Assembly (NCBI RefSeq): GCF_004339525.1
Contig: NZ_SMGE01000001.1
Coordinates: 1-64,000 of the forward strand
DNA length: 64,000 nt
DNA from: Flavobacterium sp. 90
Lineage (GTDB): Bacteria > Bacteroidota > Bacteroidia > Flavobacteriales > Flavobacteriaceae
Direction: 5' to 3'
This document shows, one piece after another, positions 59,624 to 64,000 of the stretch. The notes under the pieces are model-generated. The model saw only the letters and a list, made by a program, of their open reading frames with translations, had not been told where the DNA came from and made no database searches. The translations under genes and the position numbers were made by a program. The stretch's first letter is position 1; the number at the start of each line of letters is the position of its first letter.

Positions 59624-59631
59624 CAAAAATA
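59624..59631 (-). promoter_or_regulatory. Putative -7 box of the alpha-oxoamine synthase gene
   Basis: On the minus strand TATTTTTG fits TAnnTTTG, about 40 bp before the ATG. No clear TTG at -33. Confidence 0.4.
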
Positions 59632-59874
59632 ATGATTATTATTCTAAAATAGAGTCAGCTAATTATTTTTATTGAAAAATATTGCCATTCGTGCATTATC
59701 CCAAAAAAAGCCCAACTAATCAAAATCTATTTTGTGAGATTAAACGTTTAAAAAACCAATTATACTCAAAAAAACACATCAAAAACCAGTCTATACAAGG
59801 TTTTTTTATTACTGTAAAAGCCTAATTTACTCCTTTATATTTATTTGGATATAAACTATAATACAGCCAAATTA

Positions 59875-61119
59875 TCACAACAGATAAGTATCAAATTCCG
59901 TATCAATTGAAGACTTTTTTTTACCCATTATTGAGGTAATCATTAACATTAAACCGATAACTATAAAAACACTGACCAAAAAAACACTTTCATAATACCC
60001 AAAAAGCAATCCTAGTTTTTTATAAAAAAACAAACCTTGCAAAAACAATACTATTTCGGTTAATACATATCCCAGAAAAAAGAATTTAATCCCAATTTTA
60101 AACCAAATAGACTCACTTGGCAAAAGTTTATTCTGAATCAATATTCCCAATAAAAAACCTGTAATTATTCCTAAAGTTGTCAAATGAATAAATCCAATAA
60201 CCAAATTTCTTATTTGATGCGAAACCTCAGCGAAAGCAGGAAATATCAATAATAATTGTATTCCTATCTTTAGAAATAAAGAACAAACTGCTAAACCATA
60301 AACCCATTTTGCAGTAGAATCTAAATTAGTTTTAAATTCATTTATCTGAAGTTTCAACATCTTGTAGAAATAAACAAAAGAGAGTAATTGAAAGAGAACT
60401 CCAAATGTATTGATCACTTTTAAAACACTACTTTTAACATACCAACTTACAGGAAATGCAACCGTAAAAAAAGTAGCCAGAATAAGTAATATCCAAAATG
60501 TTTTAAATTTACTTATCACTATTTTATTTTTAAACTGCGCCAAAAACAAAGCTAAAACAGCAAATAAAAACCAGCCATTAAATTGAAAATGTAGAAAAAA
60601 CTGAATCGCAATTTGATAAAAAGAGCTTTGTTTTCCTAAAATACTTATTATTGGTCCTAAACTCCAAACTCCAAAAGTTGAAAAAACCATAAACAGAATT
60701 GCAGTCAATAAAAGCATTTTCTCATCAACTTTTCTGGTAGAACAATCTCGCCAAATCAGCCAGCAAAAAATATAACTCAATAAAATATGCAACGTCGAAA
60801 ATACAATTGAAAACAAAGCATATCCCTGAATTGGAAAAGAAATCATCATTCCGATAACGCTAAATTCAGTAATCCAGAATAATTGATTATAAATTGGCTT
60901 CTCACTTTTACTTTTCGGAATAAAGAAATAAACAACCAAAACATAAATCATCAAATAAGCCCATCCTAACATTGCCACATGAGAATGAGCATGAAGCAGG
61001 TAAGCATAATTTATACTTTTTAAGGGAAACAAATACAGAAAACGCATTAACAATCCCATAACTGACGCTATCAGGAAATTAAAAAAGCAGCACACGATCC
61101 AACTTCTTTGAGAATTCAT
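59875..61119 (-). CDS. Heme-copper-oxidase subunit I-like membrane protein linked to RIC
   Basis: 414 residues with about 12 membrane spans from residue 8 to 400. The motif LLHAHSHVAMLGW (H43, H45, H47) resembles the HAHxNLLGW heme-ligand motif of heme-copper oxidase/NO-reductase large-subunit relatives and the HAHxM motif of NnrS. Further His are in FFLHFQFNGWF and IGFIHLTTLGI, positions that could ligate a second heme. No covalent heme site. It is the third gene of an Rrf2-ric cluster on the minus strand (97 bp after ric), so a role in NO response or detoxification is inferred. A bona fide NO reductase would need a partner; none is adjacent. Confidence 0.7.
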   Translation of the reverse strand: MNSQRSWIVCCFFNFLIASVMGLLMRFLYLFPLKSINYAYLLHAHSHVAMLGWAYLMIYVLVVYFFIPKSKSEKPIYNQLFWITEFSVIGMMISFPIQGYALFSIVFSTLHILLSYIFCWLIWRDCSTRKVDEKMLLLTAILFMVFSTFGVWSLGPIISILGKQSSFYQIAIQFFLHFQFNGWFLFAVLALFLAQFKNKIVISKFKTFWILLILATFFTVAFPVSWYVKSSVLKVINTFGVLFQLLSFVYFYKMLKLQINEFKTNLDSTAKWVYGLAVCSLFLKIGIQLLLIFPAFAEVSHQIRNLVIGFIHLTTLGIITGFLLGILIQNKLLPSESIWFKIGIKFFFLGYVLTEIVLFLQGLFFYKKLGLLFGYYESVFLVSVFIVIGLMLMITSIMGKKKSSIDTEFDTYLL

Positions 61120-61149
61120 TTTATATCTATTTTGTTTATTCTAAAAATA

Positions 61150-61200
61150 AAAATGCATCAATAATAATCGTTTAGATCAGACTACTGATGCATTTTCTTA
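61150..61200 (-). terminator. Hairpin behind ric (terminator, or attenuator before the membrane protein gene)
   Basis: AAAATGCATCA (61150-61160) pairs with TGATGCATTTT (61186-61196); the minus strand continues into a T-rich tract. The arms also resemble the AAATGCAT half-sites bound by NsrR in other bacteria, but the 25-bp spacing does not fit that operator. Confidence 0.55.
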
Positions 61201-61216
61201 ATTACAATTTTTATTT

Positions 61217-61939
61217 TTAAGCAAATTCTTCCTCTAAAATTACAGCTTTGGGAAACAAAATATTATTCTCTAAATGAATATGTTTATGCAAATCTTCTTC
61301 AAACTCTTTTAGCATTGCAAACGTAACTTTATAAGTGGTACATCCATCGCTTGGCGGAGTATAATTATTAGTCAAAAGTGCAATTTGTCTAAAACGTTCT
61401 CCTTCATTATCATGTTCCTGCATCATCATCGCAATTGGATTTGACACTGTTCCAAAAGGCGGTTGAGACAAAATCCCATTAGACTCTTTAGTTTTTACCA
61501 TTCTTTTTATAAAAGGAAATAACATTAATTCTTCTTTCTTCATATGTTGCAAAAGCTCACCCGCTCCGGCCGTAAACAATTCATTTATTTTAAACAACTC
61601 CGGATGAGCTCCGCCATGAACAGAACACAATTTATCTAAAAATTTCAGAATAACAGCTGTTTTATCTTCAACATAACGATGGTGAGTTTTTTCGATAAAA
61701 TCTGCTAATAAATCCAAAGACCAAGAATTAAAATCAGTTGCATGACTACTTTCTGATTGAAGAACATCGTAAACATTTTGCAACAAAACATCTTCGTCTA
61801 TTTTTTGTTTTTCGCAAACTTCAGTAATAGTTCTATTGCCTTTGCAACAAAAATCGATTTTGTATTTTGTGAATACTGCTGCAGTTCTAAAATCCTGAGC
61901 TACAAATGAGCCAATTGTTTTATTTTTTAAATTTTCCAT
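61217..61939 (-). CDS. ric: Iron-sulfur cluster repair di-iron protein RIC (YtfE/ScdA)
   Basis: 240 residues. The N-terminal DUF542 domain has TIGSFVAQDFRTAAVFTKYKIDFCC (C31-C32). The hemerythrin-like part (about 75-240) supplies the di-iron ligands: HHRYVEDK, HGGAHPEL, LLQHMKKEELMLFPFI, MMQEHDNEGERF and LHKHIHLENNILFPKA with the E/H pattern intact. RIC repairs Fe-S proteins after NO or peroxide damage. It lies between the Rrf2 regulator (upstream) and the heme-copper-like gene (downstream), all on one strand, and an inverted repeat shared with the Rrf2 promoter lies 33 bp ahead of its start. Confidence 0.95.
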   Translation of the reverse strand: MENLKNKTIGSFVAQDFRTAAVFTKYKIDFCCKGNRTITEVCEKQKIDEDVLLQNVYDVLQSESSHATDFNSWSLDLLADFIEKTHHRYVEDKTAVILKFLDKLCSVHGGAHPELFKINELFTAGAGELLQHMKKEELMLFPFIKRMVKTKESNGILSQPPFGTVSNPIAMMMQEHDNEGERFRQIALLTNNYTPPSDGCTTYKVTFAMLKEFEEDLHKHIHLENNILFPKAVILEEEFA

Positions 61940-61971
61940 TTTGTTATTTTATTTAATTTTTAATTATTTAA

Positions 61972-61997
61972 AATAAAAGACAAAAACATCTTTTATT
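61972..61997 (-). promoter_or_regulatory. Inverted repeat upstream of ric, candidate Rrf2 operator
   Basis: AATAAAAGA, 8-bp spacer CAAAAACA, TCTTTTATT: perfect 9-bp arms, 33 bp ahead of the ric ATG. A close copy lies in the Rrf2 gene's own promoter at 62536-62561. Binding by the encoded Rrf2 protein is inferred from position and similarity. Confidence 0.55.
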
Positions 61998-62008
61998 ATG
62001 TTGTAAAA

Positions 62009-62038
62009 AAACTCTAATACCCAAAAGCAGTAGAGTTT
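62009..62038 (-). terminator. Terminator after the Rrf2 gene
   Basis: AAACTCTA (62009-62016) pairs with TAGAGTTT (62031-62038); on the minus strand eight T follow. It means ric is transcribed mainly from its own promoter. Confidence 0.75.
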
Positions 62039-62044
62039 ATATTT

Positions 62045-62494
62045 TTATTCGCTTTTATTCTTTATTTTTAAATAAAAATCTCCCGAATTTACTCCCGAAG
62101 CCAATTGCTCTAAAGTTGTATTAGTAAGCATTGCCAACAACAATTCTCTGATTTTTTTAAACTCGTTATGAACCGGGCAGGGATGTGTTTCTGAACATTC
62201 TTTTAACCCAATACCACAACCTTTATATATTGTATCTCCATCAATTGCATCTACAATCTGGATTAATTTTATGGATTTTACAGCTTCATTAGAAACTTCA
62301 AAACCGCCACCTACTCCTTTTGCTGAAATAATTATGTTATTTTTGGTGAGAATCTGCATTATTTTGGCAGTAAAAGGTTCAGGTGAATCAATTTCCTTTG
62401 CAACATCTTTTATCCCAACCCGAATTCCTTCTGAAGATTTGGTTGCAATAAATATTGAAGCCCGAATGCCATACTCACACGCTTTTGAAAACAT
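62045..62494 (-). CDS. Rrf2-family transcriptional regulator (NsrR/IscR-like, Fe-S-binding cysteines)
   Basis: 149 residues. Winged helix-turn-helix at the N-terminus (SKACEYGIRASIFIATKS, GIRVGIKDVAKEIDSPEPFTAKIMQILTKNNIIISAKGVGGGFEVS), dimer helix, and three cysteines C93, C100 and C106 in KGCGIGLKECSETHPCPVH, the spacing of an NsrR/IscR-type iron-sulfur site. NO or iron-sulfur loss would switch DNA binding. It has a strong own promoter, whose -33 box lies inside an inverted repeat shared with ric, pointing to autorepression. The target set probably includes ric. Confidence 0.93.
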   Translation of the reverse strand: MFSKACEYGIRASIFIATKSSEGIRVGIKDVAKEIDSPEPFTAKIMQILTKNNIIISAKGVGGGFEVSNEAVKSIKLIQIVDAIDGDTIYKGCGIGLKECSETHPCPVHNEFKKIRELLLAMLTNTTLEQLASGVNSGDFYLKIKNKSE

Positions 62495-62516
62495 ATAAAA
62501 AGGATTAATTTGACAA

Positions 62517-62548
62517 CAAAGATATTTAAACCTTCATTAAAAGACAAA
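62517..62548 (-). promoter_or_regulatory. Promoter of the Rrf2 gene
   Basis: On the minus strand a TTTG (62545-62548) and TATCTTTG (62517-62524) are separated by 20 bp, the textbook flavobacterial spacing. The start codon is 23 bp downstream of the -7 box. Confidence 0.7.
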
Positions 62549-62561
62549 TTTATCTTTAATT
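62536..62561 (-). promoter_or_regulatory. Inverted repeat over the Rrf2 -33 box, candidate operator
   Basis: ATTAAAAGA, spacer CAAATTTA (8 bp), TCTTTAATT. The arms are imperfect, but the core TAAAAGACAAA...ATCTTT is shared with the repeat upstream of ric and its spacer contains the -33 TTTG. Confidence 0.55.
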
Positions 62562-62657
62562 AGTTTTTATAAAAAATATCTTATTTATAATCAGAATAAT
62601 TAATATCCGTAAAAAGACTTATTTTATATCAAATTCCTATAAAACCAATTTTAGTTT

Positions 62658-62665
62658 TACCTTTG
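62658..62665 (+). promoter_or_regulatory. Putative -7 box of the NYN gene
   Basis: TACCTTTG fits TAnnTTTG, 29 bp before ATG 62695. Confidence 0.5.
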
Positions 62666-62694
62666 GAAGTATCTAATTTTTTAATACCTAAATA

Positions 62695-63480
62695 ATGGCT
62701 TTAAGCACCTCCAAAGATTTAAAATTAGCCGTTCTTATTGATGCCGACAACGTTCCGTACAGTAACGTAAAAGGGATGATGGAAGAAATAACAAAGTTTG
62801 GAACACCAACCACAAAACGTATATATGCAGACTGGACAAAACCCAATTCTAATGGTTGGAAAGGTGTTTTATTAGAACATGCCATCACTCCTATTCAACA
62901 ATATAGTTATACCGTTGGAAAAAACTCCTCAGATTCTGCTTTGATTATCGACGCCATGGATTTACTTTATTCGGGTAAACTTGACGGATTTTGCATTGTT
63001 TCAAGTGACAGCGATTTTACTCGTCTGGCAATCAGGTTGCGAGAATCCGGTATGAAAGTTATTGGTATTGGAGAAAAGAAAACACCAAACTCTTTTATAG
63101 TTGCTTGCGACAGGTTCATTTACATTGAAGTTTTGGACGGAGCAATTCAGAAGAAAAAACCAAAAGCAACAACTACCACAACAGATACCAAAAAATCTGT
63201 TGAAAAACCTGCCGAAAAAGCGTTGCATAAAATCGACAAACAAACCATTGAACTTATTGAAGCTACAATTGAAGATATTGAAGACGATGACGGCTGGGCA
63301 TTTTTAGGCGATGTTGGAAACTTAATTGTAAAAAAGAAACCTGAATTTGACCCAAGAAATTATGGTTTTTCTAAGCTTACGCCAATGCTAAAATCATTGA
63401 CAGATATTCTTGAAATCGACGAAAGAGAATCTGACAAAAAAGGCATTAAACACGTTTACGTTAGATTACGATTCAATTAA
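62695..63480 (+). CDS. NYN-domain RNase-like protein with a C-terminal OST-HTH/LOTUS domain
   Basis: 261 residues. NYN (PIN-like nuclease) domain at about 8-145: LAVLIDADNVPYSN with D16 and D18, SDSALIIDAMDLLYSGKLDGFCIVSSDSDFTRLAIRLRESG with the acidic SSDSDF site, and the closing GEKKTPNSFIVACDRFIYIE. A Lys/Thr-rich linker (about 150-180) leads to an OST-HTH/LOTUS domain (about 185-261: LIEATIEDIEDDDGWAFLGDVGNLI, FDPRNYGFSKLTPMLKSL). LOTUS domains bind RNA or RNA helicases. A nuclease acting on RNA is likely; the target is unknown. Its own promoter box lies just upstream. Confidence 0.9.
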   Translation: MALSTSKDLKLAVLIDADNVPYSNVKGMMEEITKFGTPTTKRIYADWTKPNSNGWKGVLLEHAITPIQQYSYTVGKNSSDSALIIDAMDLLYSGKLDGFCIVSSDSDFTRLAIRLRESGMKVIGIGEKKTPNSFIVACDRFIYIEVLDGAIQKKKPKATTTTTDTKKSVEKPAEKALHKIDKQTIELIEATIEDIEDDDGWAFLGDVGNLIVKKKPEFDPRNYGFSKLTPMLKSLTDILEIDERESDKKGIKHVYVRLRFN

Positions 63481-63514
63481 TTACTAAATTATTATATATT
63501 AAAATTTTAAAAAC

Positions 63515-64000
63515 ATGAGAAAAAAATTCTTTATCTACGGATTCTTATTGTTTCTAATTGTTGCTGCAACGTATTATTATACTGATCGCGGTTTTTTACT
63601 GGTTATCATCATACCTATATTATTAATTATAGGATATTATAATACTGTTCAGAAAAAGCATGCTATTTTAAGAAACTTTCCTGTTTTAGGATATTTCAGA
63701 TATTTATTTGAAACCATTGCGCCTGAAATTCAGCAATATTTTATCGAAAGATCTACTGACGGAAAACCTTTCTCGAGAAATCAACGTTCTTTAGTGTATC
63801 AAAGAGCCAAAAATATAGATTCAAGCACTCCTTTTGGAACACAGCAAAATCTAAATCACGATAGTTATGAAGGTATAAAACATTCTATTTTTCCAGCTAA
63901 AGTAAACGAAGAATTACCTCGTGTATTAGTTGGAGGAAAAGATTGTAAACAACCTTATCTGGCTTCTTTGTTTAATGTTTCGGCAATGAGTTTTGGTTCG
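63515..64000 (+). CDS. FMN-binding glutamate synthase-like protein, 5' part
   Basis: The 162 visible residues end at the window edge; the gene continues beyond. Two N-terminal spans (about 6-24 and 29-44) are followed by the family's signature run FPVLGYFRYLFETIAPEIQQYFIE, STDGKPFSRNQRSLVYQRAKN, TPFGTQQNL and LPRVLVGGKDCKQPYLASLFNVSAMSFGS, typical of the GltB-like FMN proteins with an N-terminal membrane anchor. Related to the alpha-subunit FMN domain of glutamate synthase, but no glutaminase domain; the physiological reaction is not established. It starts 34 bp after the NYN gene. Confidence 0.9.
   Translation, partial: MRKKFFIYGFLLFLIVAATYYYTDRGFLLVIIIPILLIIGYYNTVQKKHAILRNFPVLGYFRYLFETIAPEIQQYFIERSTDGKPFSRNQRSLVYQRAKNIDSSTPFGTQQNLNHDSYEGIKHSIFPAKVNEELPRVLVGGKDCKQPYLASLFNVSAMSFGS

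Noticed and set aside
61150..61196. Classic NsrR operator before the heme-copper-like gene
   Set aside because: Half-sites AAATGCAT / ATGCATTT are present but 25 bp apart, and the dyad is followed by a T-rich tract on the correct strand, so a terminator is more likely.
61217..62494. NO-stress cluster as one operon
   Set aside because: A terminator with eight T lies between the Rrf2 gene and ric, and each has its own upstream inverted repeat; co-regulation is more likely than a single transcript.
1..64000. Prophage, integrative element, toxin-antitoxin or defence island
   Set aside because: No integrase, transposase, phage structural gene, restriction or toxin-antitoxin pair was recognised, and no tRNA-adjacent attachment site is visible.

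Overview
The window is chromosomal DNA of a Bacteroidota bacterium, very probably a Flavobacterium. It is AT-rich and shows no Shine-Dalgarno pattern ahead of its start codons. Several starts are instead preceded by the flavobacterial -7 box TAnnTTTG. It carries a SusC/SusD locus, a PKD-type surface lipoprotein, YfhO, BatA and DUF4834-type proteins, and many short palindromic intergenic repeats of the kind seen in this genus. No rRNA, tRNA, CRISPR array, prophage or intact insertion sequence was recognised.

Layout. 1-4 kb: the 3' end of an acyl-CoA reductase, serine biosynthesis (serC, serA), a small membrane protein and a DUF937 protein. 4-7.8 kb: small lipoprotein and membrane proteins, a phosphodiester glycosidase, a LolD-type ATPase and a TIGR02757 protein. 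7.85-14.2 kb: a tight five-gene operon (HEAT-repeat membrane protein, processive GT2 synthase, TPR plus YaiO barrel, DUF4838 glycosidase-like protein, receiver domain without its phospho-acceptor). It has the parts expected of a synthase-dependent exopolysaccharide secretion machine and is the best candidate here for an undescribed system. 14.3-28 kb: mostly housekeeping genes (DEAD-box helicase, lactonase, BatA protein, a dihydroorotase-like protein that has lost its metal ligands, hydrolases, Bcp, a cluster-less endonuclease III), with an 800-bp block of repeats at 25.8-26.6 kb. 28-31 kb: a TPR protein, an ECF sigma factor followed by a previously unlisted 47-residue protein, and a 1-kb region without genes.

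31.3-43 kb is a polysaccharide utilisation locus, probably for beta-1,3-glucan such as laminarin: SusC, SusD, a duplicated-domain PKD lipoprotein, two GH16 enzymes and a periplasm-spanning sensor/LuxR-type regulator that starts with TTG. 43.4-55 kb holds uvrA, an MscS channel and a probable operon for surface polysaccharide (DUF4834, YfhO, two small proteins, a glycosyltransferase, a flippase). 54.9-59.6 kb holds an outer-membrane protein, an acetyltransferase, two exported proteins and an alpha-oxoamine synthase (sphingolipid or sulfonolipid base synthesis). 59.9-62.5 kb is a nitrosative-stress module: an Rrf2 regulator, the RIC/YtfE repair protein and a heme-copper-oxidase-like membrane protein, with near-identical inverted repeats upstream of the regulator and of ric. 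The window ends with a NYN/OST-HTH protein and the 5' part of an FMN-binding glutamate-synthase-like gene.
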